Shown: positions 19,586 to 29,221, counted from the first letter of the stretch. The stretch is 64,000 nt of DNA from Novosphingobium panipatense (GCF_002149965.1 NZ_MSQB01000008.1:142086-206085), one strand, 5' to 3'. Translations and numbers: made by a program. The notes: generated from the sequence alone by a model not told the origin.

Positions 19586-22315
19586 ATGAACGCCGAGATC
19601 TCCGGCCATGGTCTGGGTGCCAGTCGCTGGATCGGCAAGCGCGTGCCCCGCAAGGAGGACCCGCGCCTGCTGACCGGGCGCGGTCAGTTCGTGGATGACG
19701 TGGTGCTTCCGGGCATGCTTCATGTGGCGTTTGCGCGCAGCCCTGTCGCATGCGGCCGGATCATCTCGATCGATCGAGAAGCCGCCCAGCAGATGCCGGG
19801 GGTCCACGCCGTACTGACGGCGGCGGATATTGCCGCGCGGCCCATCCGCATGCTCTCGTTCTTCTTTACCGAGGCCGAGATCGCGATCGCGCCGCTGGCG
19901 GACGGCCATGTTTCCTATCTGGGCGAGCCGGTAGCCCTGGTGGTCGCGGAAAGCCGTGCCATGGCCGAGGATGCTGCCGCGCTCGTGGAGATCGCGTGTG
20001 AGGAAGGGCAGCCGATAGTCTCCATCGCACAGGCCAGGACGGGCGCGCCGATCCATCCCGGCATGGACAGCAACATCGCCGCCGAGATCGGCGATGAGGA
20101 AATCGACGAAGAACTGGAGCAAAGACTGGCAGCGTCGGCTTTGCGGATCCGTCAGAAAGTGGTCCACCAGCGCATTTCCCAGGCGCCGATGGAAACGCGC
20201 GGGGTGATCGCTTCCCGCGACGGGCCGGAAGAACTGACGCTGTGGATCACCTGCCAGAGCCCCCATCTCGTTGCTCGCTGGGTGAGCCTGGCGCTCGATC
20301 TGCCGGATAGCGCGATCCGCGTCATCGCCAAGGACGTGGGCGGGGCCTTCGGGTTGAAGAACCACCCCTGGAAGGAGGAGTGCGCCGTCATCGTCGCGGC
20401 GCTCCTGCTCGGGAAGCCGCTCAAGTGGATCGAGGACCGATACGAGGCGCTTACCGCCTCCAACCAGGCGCGCGAGGCCGAGATGACCCTGGAGGCCGGG
20501 TTCGACGCGGAAGGCCGCCTCACCGGATCGCACGGGATATACGATTGCAACAACGGCGCCTTTCCGCAGGGCGCGGACAGCAACATTGCCGTACACATGT
20601 TCGTCTGGGCAGCCTACAGACAGCCGGCTTACGCCTTTGTCTCGCGCGGCTGGTATACCAATACCAACGGCCTTGCCGCCTATCGCGGCCCTTGGGCCAT
20701 GGAATCGCTGGTGCGGGAGACGTTGCTGGACAAGGCCGGGCGGCGGCTCGGCATCGACCCGGTGGAGATCCGCCGCCGCAACCTCGTCTACCTTGCCGAC
20801 CAGCCGGCCACGTCCAGCATGGGCATTCCGCTTGAGGACATAACGCCGGGCGAATGCCTGGAAAAGCTGCTCCAGCACTTCGACATGGCCCAGTTCCGGC
20901 GCGAACAGGCCAAGGCGCGAAGCGAGGGGCGTTATCTCGGCGTCGGCATTGCCGCTTACGTGGAGCCGACAGGCTCGGCGGGATCGATGGCGCCGATGAC
21001 CGGCGAACTGGCGCAAGTGCGGATCGAGCCGACGGGCAAGGTTACGGCGACGATGTCCACCCATTCGCAGGGGCACGGTACGGCAACGACGATGGCCCAG
21101 TGCATCGCCGACCGGCTGGGCGTGCGCTACGAGGACGTGACCGTGTTCGAAGGCGACAGTTCGCGCGGCGGTTTCGGTCCCGGCGCCGCCGGAAGCCGTC
21201 AGGGTGTGATCGCGGGCGGCGCGGCGATCCGCTGCTCGGAGCTTTTGGCCGACAAAGTGCGCACGGTTGCGGCCCATCTGCTCAATGCCTCTCCAGACAG
21301 CGTCGTGCTGAGCGACGGCATGGTCCATGTCGAGGGCGCGCCGGAAATGACGCGTCCGCTCTCGGAGATTGCCGCCATCGCCTATGGCGAGCCCGATCGC
21401 CTGCCACCGGATCTGGAAACCGGACTGGAAATGCAGTTCCGCTACCAGCCGCCTCCGATGACCTTTACCAGCGCGGCCCATCTGGCCATCGTCGAGGTCG
21501 ATGCGGAGACCGGGTTCGTGACGATCCTGCGCTGGATATCCAGCGAGGATTGCGGAACGGTCATCAACCCTGCCGTAGTGGAGGGGCAGATTTCAGGCGG
21601 CCTGGCTCAGGCTATCGGCATGGTCCTGCTGGAAGACATGCCCTACGACGCGCATGGAAATCCGTTGGCGGCTACGTTTAAGGACTATCTGCTGCCCGGA
21701 ATCGGCGACGTGCCGGTATTCGAGTTCGTCCATGCGAATACGCCGTCCCGCACTATCGGCGGAATGCGGGGCGTGGGAGAGGGCGGTGCGATCATCGGCC
21801 CGCCCACGCTGGTGAACGCGATTGCGGATGCGCTTTCGCCGTTCGGTGAGATCGAGGAGCTTGTCCTGCCGCTCACCCCCGCCCGCATTCTGGATGTGAT
21901 CGAGCAGCGGGATGTTTCGGGCACCAGCAAGGCGAACTCGCCGGTCGCGGAAACGCCCGTGACGCTGTCGCCGGAGCCTGTTCCGGCAGAGGACGTGGTA
22001 CAGGGCGTTTCCGCCGCCGGACCTGCAGGGGATTGGGACATGGTACTCAAGACGCCGATGGGGCCGCAGGCGATGCAGGCGCATTTCGATGTCGAAGGCA
22101 GTGCGCTTCGCGGCTATCTGGCCGCGCCCGAGGGACGGCAGGAATTCAGGGGCGGCATCGTGGAGGGCAATCGCCTGCGTTTCGATCTCAAGGTCGAGAA
22201 GCCAATGAAGATTACCTTGAAGTATGATCTGGAGGTCAGCGGAGACGCCATCGCGGGCAAGTGCAAGATGGGTATGTTCGGCTCGGCGAAAGTCACGGGC
22301 AAGCGCGCGCCCTAG
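19586..22315 (+). CDS. Molybdenum hydroxylase large subunit (CoxL-like) with fused C-terminal beta domain
   Basis: 909 residues; ordinary CoxL-like subunits are near 780. Residues 10-770 are the molybdopterin-binding domains, with GVGEGGAI near the end carrying the catalytic Glu. The active-site loop reads AYRGPW (Ala365-Trp370). CO dehydrogenase has AYRCSF with a copper-binding Cys, which is absent, so this is not a CO oxidiser. After a Pro/Ser/Val-rich linker (about 775-812) come about 95 residues beginning WDMVLKTPMGPQAMQ, with repeated beta-hairpin sequence and Gly turns, probably a small beta-barrel. The substrate is unknown, perhaps a heterocycle or aromatic aldehyde. Confidence 0.9.
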   Translation: MNAEISGHGLGASRWIGKRVPRKEDPRLLTGRGQFVDDVVLPGMLHVAFARSPVACGRIISIDREAAQQMPGVHAVLTAADIAARPIRMLSFFFTEAEIAIAPLADGHVSYLGEPVALVVAESRAMAEDAAALVEIACEEGQPIVSIAQARTGAPIHPGMDSNIAAEIGDEEIDEELEQRLAASALRIRQKVVHQRISQAPMETRGVIASRDGPEELTLWITCQSPHLVARWVSLALDLPDSAIRVIAKDVGGAFGLKNHPWKEECAVIVAALLLGKPLKWIEDRYEALTASNQAREAEMTLEAGFDAEGRLTGSHGIYDCNNGAFPQGADSNIAVHMFVWAAYRQPAYAFVSRGWYTNTNGLAAYRGPWAMESLVRETLLDKAGRRLGIDPVEIRRRNLVYLADQPATSSMGIPLEDITPGECLEKLLQHFDMAQFRREQAKARSEGRYLGVGIAAYVEPTGSAGSMAPMTGELAQVRIEPTGKVTATMSTHSQGHGTATTMAQCIADRLGVRYEDVTVFEGDSSRGGFGPGAAGSRQGVIAGGAAIRCSELLADKVRTVAAHLLNASPDSVVLSDGMVHVEGAPEMTRPLSEIAAIAYGEPDRLPPDLETGLEMQFRYQPPPMTFTSAAHLAIVEVDAETGFVTILRWISSEDCGTVINPAVVEGQISGGLAQAIGMVLLEDMPYDAHGNPLAATFKDYLLPGIGDVPVFEFVHANTPSRTIGGMRGVGEGGAIIGPPTLVNAIADALSPFGEIEELVLPLTPARILDVIEQRDVSGTSKANSPVAETPVTLSPEPVPAEDVVQGVSAAGPAGDWDMVLKTPMGPQAMQAHFDVEGSALRGYLAAPEGRQEFRGGIVEGNRLRFDLKVEKPMKITLKYDLEVSGDAIAGKCKMGMFGSAKVTGKRAP

Positions 22316-22782
22316 CTGCTGGCGTCCTTCACCGTTTCCATCGCCACGTAAGTAGACGTGCTGGATACATGCGGCAGGCTGGAGAGTTTCTCTCCCAGCA
22401 CGGCCCGGTAGCGATGGATGTCGCGGGTGCGGACCTTGAGAAGGTAGTCGAAATGGCTGGCAAGCATATGGCACTCCTCCACTTCGGGAATGCGCTGGAT
22501 GGCGGCGTTGAATTCGCGAAGGGCCTGCTCGCGCGTGTCGGACAGCTTGACCTCGGTAAAGGCGACATGGTCGAGCCCCAGCGCGACCGGATCGATCACG
22601 GCGCGGAAACCCCGGATCACGCCTGATTGAGTCAGGCGGCGCAGGCGCACCTGGCAGGGCGTCTTGGACAGGCCCACGACTTTGGCCAGCTTGGTCACGC
22701 TCATGCGGCCGTCTTCGCGCAGCGCGGCGACGATCTTGCGGTCGTGGTCGTCCAGAATGACTGGTTCGGTGCGTTTTGCCAT
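22312..22782 (-). CDS. Lrp/AsnC-family regulator, probably of putA
   Basis: 156 residues: N-terminal HTH (ILDDHDRKIVAALREDGRMSVTKLAKVVGLS) and C-terminal RAM domain (HVAFTEVKL, EVEECHMLASHFDYLLKVRTRD). It is divergent from putA with a 98-bp shared upstream region. PutA here lacks the N-terminal ribbon-helix-helix that autoregulates in enterics. In Agrobacterium and Rhodobacter an Lrp-type PutR adjacent to putA activates it with proline; the same role is likely here. Its stop overlaps the end of the convergent molybdenum gene by four bases. Confidence 0.92.
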   Translation of the reverse strand: MAKRTEPVILDDHDRKIVAALREDGRMSVTKLAKVVGLSKTPCQVRLRRLTQSGVIRGFRAVIDPVALGLDHVAFTEVKLSDTREQALREFNAAIQRIPEVEECHMLASHFDYLLKVRTRDIHRYRAVLGEKLSSLPHVSSTSTYVAMETVKDASS

Positions 22783-22880
22783 GCGATTGAACTGCCGATG
22801 AGAGCAAGATAAGTCCGAATGGATCGTCTTGTGCCTGTGAAAAGTCGGATTGCCAAGCCGGCTTGCGATATTGGCGATTC
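22783..22880. promoter_or_regulatory. Divergent promoter/operator region between lrp-type regulator and putA
   Basis: 98 bp carrying both start regions and presumably the regulator's own binding sites. I see AT-richer patches but no perfect dyad, so no specific box is assigned. Confidence 0.4.
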
Positions 22881-25800
22881 ATGACCCACACCCCGCCCGC
22901 CCACGCGCCATTCGCCGCCTTCGCCCCCGCCGTCAGCGAGCCCACGCCGCTCCGCCGCGCGATCACCGATGCCTTCCGCCGTGACGAGGCCGCCTGCATG
23001 GCGCCGCTGCTCGACGCCGCGACTTTGCCGGATACGCAGCGCCGGGACGTTCGCGAGACGGCGAGCCATCTCGTGACCACGCTGCGGGCCAATCACAAGG
23101 GCACCGGCGTCGAGGGTCTCGTTCAGGAATACTCGCTCTCCAGCCAGGAAGGCGTGGCGCTGATGTGCCTGGCCGAGGCGCTGCTGCGCATTCCCGACAA
23201 CGCCACCCGCGACGCCCTGATCCGCGACAAGATCTCCGACGGCGACTGGAGCGCGCATCTCGGCGGCGGCAAGTCGCTCTTCGTCAATGCCGCGACCTGG
23301 GGTCTGGTGGTGACCGGCAAGCTGGTCGGTTCGGTCGACGACCGGGGCCTGGGTGCGGCCCTGACCCGTCTGGTCGCGCGTGCGGGCGAGCCGGTGATCC
23401 GGCGCGGCGTCGATCTGGCCATGCGCCTGATGGGTGAGCAGTTCGTGACCGGTGAAACCATCGGCGAGGCCGTGAAGCGCGCCAGGGAACTGGAAGAGAA
23501 GGGCTTTCGCTACAGTTACGACATGCTGGGCGAAGCGGCGACCACGGCGGCCGATGCCGACCGCTACAACGCCGACTACGTCAACGCCATCCACGCTATC
23601 GGCAAGGCGAGCGCCGGGCGCGGGATCTACGAAGGCCCGGGCATCTCGATCAAGCTTTCGGCACTGCATCCGCGTTACAGCCGGGCGCAGGCGAAGCGGG
23701 TGATGGACGAACTGCTGCCGCGCGTGAAGGCGCTGGCGGTGCTTGCCAAGGGCTACGACATCGGCCTCAACATCGATGCCGAGGAAGCCGACCGGCTCGA
23801 ACTTTCGCTCGACCTGCTCGAAGCCCTGGCGCTCGATCCCGACCTCAAGGGCTGGGATGGTCTGGGCTTCGTGGTGCAGGCATATGGCAAGCGCTGCCCC
23901 TTCGTGCTCGACTGGATCATCGACCTCGCCCGTCGCTCGGGCCGACGGATGATGGTGCGCCTGGTCAAGGGTGCCTATTGGGATGCCGAGATCAAGCGTG
24001 CCCAGGTGGACGGCCTTGCCGACTTCCCGGTCTATACCCGCAAGGTCCATACCGACGTTTCCTACGTCGCCTGCGCCCGCAAGCTGCTGGCGGCGCCGGA
24101 TGCTGTCTTCCCGCAGTTCGCGACGCACAATGCGCAGACGCTGGCGACGATCTACCACCTTGCCGGACCGGACTTCGTGGTGGGCCGCTACGAGTTCCAG
24201 TGCCTTCACGGCATGGGCGAGCCACTCTATTCGCAGGTCGTGGGGAAGGAAAATCTCGACCGACCCTGCCGCATCTACGCGCCGGTCGGCACGCATGAGA
24301 CGCTGCTGGCCTATCTGGTGCGCCGTCTGCTGGAAAACGGTGCGAACTCCTCGTTCGTGAACCGCATTGCCGATCCCGCCGTGCCCGTGGAAGAGATGGT
24401 GGCCGATCCCGTTGACGTGGTCCGCGCCATGCCGAACCAGGGCGCCCGGCACGATCTGATCCCGGTTGCGGCCGATCTCTACCCCGGCCGCCGCAATTCG
24501 GACGGTGTAGACCTGGCCGACGAAACCGCGCTTGCGGCGCTTTCGGAAGATCTGCGCCGTTCGGCGGCACGCGAATGGTTCGCCATGACCGCCAATGCCC
24601 AGGGCGAGGCGCGTGCCGTGCTCAACCCCGCGGACCACGGGGACGTGGTCGGCCGGGTGATCGAAGTGGCACCGGAAGCGGCAGCGGTTGCCGTGGCCCG
24701 CGCGGCGATAAGCCGCTGGGGCCAGGTGCCGGTCGCCGAGCGCGCGGCCATGCTCGATGCCGCCGCCGATGCCATGCAGGCGCGGATCGGCCTGCTCATG
24801 GGCCTCGTCATCCGCGAGGCCGGCAAGTCGGCCGCGAACGCCATTGCCGAAGTGCGCGAGGCGATCGACTTCTTGCGCTATTACGCCAAGCAGGCGCGCG
24901 AGACTTTCGGCGCAGAGCAGGTCCCGCTGGGGCCGGTCGTCTGCATCAGCCCCTGGAACTTCCCGCTCGCGATCTTCGCCGGACAAGTTGCCGCCGCGCT
25001 GGTCGCAGGCAACCCGGTGCTGGCCAAGCCTGCCGAGGAAACCCCGTTGATCGCGGCGGAGGCAGTGCGCCTTTTGCACGAGGCGGGCGTCCCGAAGGAT
25101 GCGTTGCAGCTTCTGCCGGGTGACGGGAAGCTCGGCGCCGCGCTCGTGGCTGCGCCGCAGGTTGCCGCCGTGATGTTCACCGGCTCGACCGAAGTGGCGC
25201 GTCTGATCCAGAAGCAGCTTGCGGGCCGCGTCGCTGCCGATGGCCAGGCGATCCCCTTCATCGCCGAAACCGGCGGGCAGAATGCCATGATCGTCGATTC
25301 CTCGGCGCTGGCGGAGCAGGTGGTGGCGGACGTCATCGCTTCCGCTTTCGACTCTGCCGGGCAGCGCTGTTCGGCACTGCGCGTGCTCTGCCTTCAGGAA
25401 GACGTGGCCGACCGCACGCTGACGATGCTCAAGGGCGCGCTGGCGCAGCTGCGCGTCGGCAATACGCAGGAACTGGCGGTCGACATCGGTCCGGTCATCA
25501 CGGCCGAGGCCAAGGGCATGATCGACGGCCACGTCGCGCGCATGAAGTCGCGCGGCTGCAAGGTCGAGCAGGTGGCGATCCCGGGCGCCTGCGAGGCGGG
25601 CACTTTCGTGGCGCCGACGATCATCGAGATCGCGTCCATCGCCCAGCTCGAACGCGAGGTATTCGGCCCGGTGCTGCATGTCGTGCGGTTCAAGCGCGAC
25701 GCGCTTCCCGATCTTGTCGAGGCGATCAATGCCACCGGCTATGGACTGACTTTCGGTCTCCACACCCGCCTCGATGCCACCGTGGAGCAGGTCACTTCGG

Positions 25801-26486
25801 CGATCCGCGCGGGCAATCTCTACGTCAACCGCAATACGATCGGTGCCATCGTCGGCGTCCAGCCTTTCGGCGGGCGCGGGCTTTCGGGCACCGGACCGAA
25901 GGCGGGCGGACCGCTCTATCTGGGCCGTCTGGCGCGGAAGGCGCCGGAAGTACTGGCCGCGCCTGCGCAAGCAGCACCGCTGGTAGAGGCTTTCGCGACC
26001 TGGCTGAGCGCTCAGGGCGATGCCGCTTCCGCTGCTGCGGCGCGCACGCTGGGCGCGTCGTCGGGGCTGGGCATCGAACAGGTCCTGCCGGGGCCGGTGG
26101 GCGAGACCAACCTCTATGCGCTTCACCCGCGTGGTCGGGTACTGCTGCGTCCGGCCACGCGCGAGGGGCTCTATGGCCAGATGGCGGCCGTGCTCGCCAG
26201 CGGCAATACGGCGACCGTGGAAGGCATGGCGCTTCCCGCCGGGCTACCGGAAGCCGTGGCCGCGCGTTTCGCACCGAATGCGGGTGAGCACTTCGCGGCC
26301 TGCCTGGTGGAAGGCGACGGGGATGCGGTGCGGGCCGCCTGCAAGGCGGTGGCGGACCTGCCGGGGCCGATCGTTCCGGTCCACGTCACGCCGGGCCCCA
26401 ATCTGGTATGGCTGCTGGAGGAAGTTTCGACTTCCATCAACACTACCGCCGCTGGTGGCAATGCCAGCCTGATGATGATCGGCTGA
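22881..26486 (+). CDS. putA: Bifunctional proline dehydrogenase / L-glutamate-gamma-semialdehyde dehydrogenase
   Basis: 1201 residues from the ATG at 22881; an ATG six codons upstream is possible. Domains in order: arm/helical region (1-130), FAD proline dehydrogenase barrel (about 150-470: GPGISIKLSALHPRY, YEFQCLHGMGEPLY), NAD aldehyde dehydrogenase (about 530-980). In the latter, the SPWNFPLAIF, FIAETGGQNAM and catalytic Cys FDSAGQRCSALR motifs are present. A C-terminal ALDH-like cap domain completes it (long, type B PutA). It converts proline to glutamate with channelled P5C. No DNA-binding domain at the N-terminus, so regulation is by the divergent Lrp protein. Confidence 0.97.
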   Translation: MTHTPPAHAPFAAFAPAVSEPTPLRRAITDAFRRDEAACMAPLLDAATLPDTQRRDVRETASHLVTTLRANHKGTGVEGLVQEYSLSSQEGVALMCLAEALLRIPDNATRDALIRDKISDGDWSAHLGGGKSLFVNAATWGLVVTGKLVGSVDDRGLGAALTRLVARAGEPVIRRGVDLAMRLMGEQFVTGETIGEAVKRARELEEKGFRYSYDMLGEAATTAADADRYNADYVNAIHAIGKASAGRGIYEGPGISIKLSALHPRYSRAQAKRVMDELLPRVKALAVLAKGYDIGLNIDAEEADRLELSLDLLEALALDPDLKGWDGLGFVVQAYGKRCPFVLDWIIDLARRSGRRMMVRLVKGAYWDAEIKRAQVDGLADFPVYTRKVHTDVSYVACARKLLAAPDAVFPQFATHNAQTLATIYHLAGPDFVVGRYEFQCLHGMGEPLYSQVVGKENLDRPCRIYAPVGTHETLLAYLVRRLLENGANSSFVNRIADPAVPVEEMVADPVDVVRAMPNQGARHDLIPVAADLYPGRRNSDGVDLADETALAALSEDLRRSAAREWFAMTANAQGEARAVLNPADHGDVVGRVIEVAPEAAAVAVARAAISRWGQVPVAERAAMLDAAADAMQARIGLLMGLVIREAGKSAANAIAEVREAIDFLRYYAKQARETFGAEQVPLGPVVCISPWNFPLAIFAGQVAAALVAGNPVLAKPAEETPLIAAEAVRLLHEAGVPKDALQLLPGDGKLGAALVAAPQVAAVMFTGSTEVARLIQKQLAGRVAADGQAIPFIAETGGQNAMIVDSSALAEQVVADVIASAFDSAGQRCSALRVLCLQEDVADRTLTMLKGALAQLRVGNTQELAVDIGPVITAEAKGMIDGHVARMKSRGCKVEQVAIPGACEAGTFVAPTIIEIASIAQLEREVFGPVLHVVRFKRDALPDLVEAINATGYGLTFGLHTRLDATVEQVTSAIRAGNLYVNRNTIGAIVGVQPFGGRGLSGTGPKAGGPLYLGRLARKAPEVLAAPAQAAPLVEAFATWLSAQGDAASAAAARTLGASSGLGIEQVLPGPVGETNLYALHPRGRVLLRPATREGLYGQMAAVLASGNTATVEGMALPAGLPEAVAARFAPNAGEHFAACLVEGDGDAVRAACKAVADLPGPIVPVHVTPGPNLVWLLEEVSTSINTTAAGGNASLMMIG

Positions 26487-26490
26487 TACG

Positions 26491-26528
26491 AAAAAGGCCC
26501 GCGAGTTCGACACTCGCGGGCCTTTTTT
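26491..26528. terminator. Bidirectional rho-independent terminator
   Basis: Perfect stem AAAAAGGCCCGCGAGT (26491-26506) pairing with 26512-26527, loop TCGAC, flanked by A and T runs on both sides. It sits between putA and the convergent MFS gene and can serve both strands. Confidence 0.93.
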
Positions 26529-26547
26529 CATGGGGCTGGGAGGGCGA

Positions 26548-27747
26548 TCAGCAGGCCGGGACCGGCTGTCCGTCCATCTCGCCTTCGCGCTTGTGCAACG
26601 CGAGCGTCACCAGGAAGATCGCGAGGCCCCCCAGCGACAGGCCCATGCCGATCCAGCCGGTCGAGGTGAGGCCGTAGCCTGCCGAGATCGCCAGGCCGCC
26701 CAGCCAGGGGCCCAGCGCGTTGGCCATGTTGAAAGCGCTGTGGTGCGCGGCGGCGGCAAGCGCCTGGGCGTCGCCCGCCACGTCCATGAGGCGGGTCTGG
26801 AGGATCGTGCCGAGACCGCCCGCAAACCCGATCATCACCACCACCACGCTCAGCGTCCAGACGTTGCTGGCGGCCATGGGGAACAGGGCGAGAGCGAAGG
26901 CGCTGAACAGCAGCGCGCCGATCGCGGCCTTGTTCAGCGAGCGGTCGGCCGCCCAGGCCCAGAACAGATTGCCCACCGTCATGCCGACGCCGAAGACTGC
27001 GAGGACGACCGGAACGAGGTGCTCGGAGACTTTGGTGACCTCGATCATGGTCGAGGCGATGTAAGTGTAGACGGCAAAGAGGCCGCCGAAGCCGATCGCG
27101 CCGGTGAGCAGTGTCAGCAGCACTTGCGGACGGCGCAGTGCGCCCAGTTCGCGCATCGGGCTGGCGCCTTCGGCTGCTTTCTGGTGCGGGGCATAGAGCG
27201 CGACGAGCGCCATGGTGATGATGGCCAGCACCGAGACGATGGCGAAACCGGTGCGCCAGCCGAAGGCCTGTCCCAGCCAGTTGGCCAGCGGCACACCGAT
27301 GATCGTGGCGACGGTCAGCCCCGACATGACCAGCGCAACGGATTGTGCGCGCTTGTTGGCGGGGACCATCGAGGCGGCAACCAGCGCGGCAATACCGAAG
27401 TAGGCACCGTGGGGCAGGCCGCTGATGAAGCGGAACAGCAGGAGCAGCGGATACGTCGGCGCCATTGCCGAAAGGCCGTTACCCACTGCGAACAGTCCCA
27501 TGAGACCGATCAGCAGCGCCCGGCGCGGCAGCTTGGCCGCCAGCACCGCGATTACCGGCGCGCCGACGACCACGCCCAGCGCATACGTGCTGATCGCATG
27601 ACCCGCTTCCGGCTCCGTCAGGCCGAGATCGCGCGCGAAATAGGGCACAAGGCTCATCGCGGCGAATTCGGTGGTGCCGATGGCGAAGGCACCCATCGCC
27701 AAGGCGAGGATGACGAGGTGGGTATGGGCTTTTTGCTGATCGGTCAT
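26548..27747 (-). CDS. MFS transporter, DHA1 (AraJ/purine-efflux-like) exporter
   Basis: 399 residues from the ATG at 27747; 17 further codons are open upstream but lack membrane character. Twelve membrane helices are expected, with MGAFAIGTTEFAAMSLVPYFA in TM1, typical of sugar/arabinose-efflux and drug-type DHA1 proteins. The motif-A-like loop is AKLPRRALLIGLM. The substrate is not predictable. It is a single gene between the putA terminator and a palindromic repeat, so probably monocistronic. Confidence 0.92.
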   Translation of the reverse strand: MTDQQKAHTHLVILALAMGAFAIGTTEFAAMSLVPYFARDLGLTEPEAGHAISTYALGVVVGAPVIAVLAAKLPRRALLIGLMGLFAVGNGLSAMAPTYPLLLLFRFISGLPHGAYFGIAALVAASMVPANKRAQSVALVMSGLTVATIIGVPLANWLGQAFGWRTGFAIVSVLAIITMALVALYAPHQKAAEGASPMRELGALRRPQVLLTLLTGAIGFGGLFAVYTYIASTMIEVTKVSEHLVPVVLAVFGVGMTVGNLFWAWAADRSLNKAAIGALLFSAFALALFPMAASNVWTLSVVVVMIGFAGGLGTILQTRLMDVAGDAQALAAAAHHSAFNMANALGPWLGGLAISAGYGLTSTGWIGMGLSLGGLAIFLVTLALHKREGEMDGQPVPAC

Positions 27748-27872
27748 GTTGCACTGCAATATTGGGGGCATTTGCGATCTAGTGGACGGCAGCGCCATGC
27801 CAACCCGTCGGGAGGTGCAATAATTGCACTCTCGGTCTTGTTTGTTGCAATGTGTGGCTGATTAATTCCCGT

Positions 27873-27954
27873 CGTCCCGGACTTGATCCGGGACCGCTGG
27901 CGATCTTTAGGCGCTCGTCTGAGAGCAAGGCGGTCCCGGATCAAGTCCGGGACG
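27873..27954. repeat. REP-type inverted repeat, paired copy A
   Basis: Two perfect 25-bp inverted arms (27873-27897 and 27930-27954), each with core CCCGGACTTGATCCGGGA, itself a near-palindrome, separated by 32 bp. The same core recurs at 54526-54636 (paired) and 58246-58274 (single), so this is a dispersed extragenic palindrome. Here it lies between the end of cysH and the MFS start. Confidence 0.9.
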
Positions 27955-27962
27955 ATGTCTGC

Positions 27963-28763
27963 TTAAAGCCCCGGATCGAACTCCGGCGCATTCTTGGTGG
28001 TATAGTCCGAATGCGTGGCGACATGGATGCCGCATTCGGTCTTGTCCCAACCGCGCCAGCGGCCGGAACGGGGGTCTTCGCCATCCGCGACCTTGCTGGT
28101 GCAGGGCATGCAGCCGATCGACGGGTAGCCCTGGGCGACCAGCGGGTGCGGCGGCAACTCATGCTCGGCGATATAGGCGGCGATGCGTTCGGGCGACCAG
28201 TCGATCAGCGGATTGACCTTGAGCCGGCCCTGCGCGTCGGTGGTGTCGACCTCGAAGCGGGGCAGGGTGGCGCGGGTCGAGGCCTGGAAGGCCTTGCGAC
28301 CGCTGAACGAGGCATCGTAGCCGAGCAGGGCCTTTTCCAGCGGCTTCACCTTGCGGATTTCGCAGCAGCCGTCTGGATCGTAGGACCAGCGCAGGCCGTT
28401 TTCGTCCTTCTTCGCCAGCGCCTCGGCATCGGGAAGAAGGTTGATGAGGTTGGTCAGGCCCAGCCGCTCCACCAGGAGATCGCGGTACTCCAGGGTCTCG
28501 GGGAAGTGCTTGCCGGTTTCGAGGAACAGCACCGGCACCGCAGGATCGACTTGCGCGATCAGGTGCAGGAGAGCGGCCGATTCCGCACCGAAGCTGGAGA
28601 CGACCGCGATATCGCCCGCCATGCCTTCCTTGAGCACCGTTTCGAGCATCTCGCTCGTGTCGGTGCCGCGGAAGAGGCGGTTCAGGCGAACGGCATCGGC
28701 CTCGTCGAAACGGGGGCCGGTGTCGATCAGATCGCGGATACGTGCAGCTTCGGTGTGGTGCAT
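27963..28763 (-). CDS. cysH: Thioredoxin-dependent adenylyl-sulfate (APS) reductase
   Basis: 266 residues. Adenine-nucleotide alpha-hydrolase fold with the sulfonucleotide loop VVSSFGAES. The [4Fe-4S] cysteines Cys133-Cys134 and Cys218-x-x-Cys221 are present, which marks the bacterial APS reductase type rather than cluster-free PAPS reductase. The catalytic Cys244 lies in the C-terminal ECGIH motif. It makes sulfite from APS for the adjacent sulfite reductase. It is the last gene of the cobA-DUF2849-cysI-DUF934-cysH operon, 23 bp after DUF934. Confidence 0.95.
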   Translation of the reverse strand: MHHTEAARIRDLIDTGPRFDEADAVRLNRLFRGTDTSEMLETVLKEGMAGDIAVVSSFGAESAALLHLIAQVDPAVPVLFLETGKHFPETLEYRDLLVERLGLTNLINLLPDAEALAKKDENGLRWSYDPDGCCEIRKVKPLEKALLGYDASFSGRKAFQASTRATLPRFEVDTTDAQGRLKVNPLIDWSPERIAAYIAEHELPPHPLVAQGYPSIGCMPCTSKVADGEDPRSGRWRGWDKTECGIHVATHSDYTTKNAPEFDPGL

Positions 28764-28786
28764 CGGTTACTTCCTTGGGCTGGACA

Positions 28787-29221
28787 TCAGGCCGGGTGGC
28801 GCTTCGCCCAGATTGCCTGGCGACCGTCGACGACAGTGGCTTGGTAGACGTTGTCCCAGCGATCGAACGCGTTTCGGGCGTCCTCCTCGTTGAGGGCCTT
28901 TTCGGGCGCGAAGGCATCGAAGCCGCAGCGCCGCAGGTGCGAGAGCATGTCGATCACCAGATCGCCTACCGCGCGCATCTCGCCAGCGTAGCCCGCCTCG
29001 CGCAGGATCCGCGCCGAGGAATAGCCGCGCCCGTCGGTCCAGGCCGGGAAGCTGACTTCCACGAGCGCTAGGCGATCGAGATGCGGCAGCAGGTCGCGTG
29101 CATCGTCGCCCGGCTCGATGCGGACGGCGGTGGCATTGGTCTGCTGCGAGAAGGCATCGACCGTGACGGCCGGATCGTTCACCGCTTCGTCTTCACGGAA
29201 GCGGAATTGCACATCAACCAT
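28787..29221 (-). CDS. DUF934 protein of the sulfite-reduction operon
   Basis: 144 residues; ATG at 29221 chosen because it overlaps the cysI end by eight bases and the residues before it are antisense-like. Family blocks: FPAWTDGRGYSSARILRE, GEMRAVGDLVIDMLSHLRRCGFDAF. The family sits between cysI and cysH in many proteobacteria and is predicted, without proof, to aid electron delivery to sulfite reductase. Confidence 0.9.
   Translation of the reverse strand: MVDVQFRFREDEAVNDPAVTVDAFSQQTNATAVRIEPGDDARDLLPHLDRLALVEVSFPAWTDGRGYSSARILREAGYAGEMRAVGDLVIDMLSHLRRCGFDAFAPEKALNEEDARNAFDRWDNVYQATVVDGRQAIWAKRHPA

Noticed and set aside
17498..22315. Genuine aerobic CO dehydrogenase
   Set aside because: The large subunit has AYRGPW and lacks the copper-binding Cys of AYRCSF.
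22701..26126. Very long open frame antisense to putA (over 1100 codons)
   Set aside because: Arises from the high-GC third positions of putA; Arg/His/Gln-rich, no domain pattern and no ribosome site.
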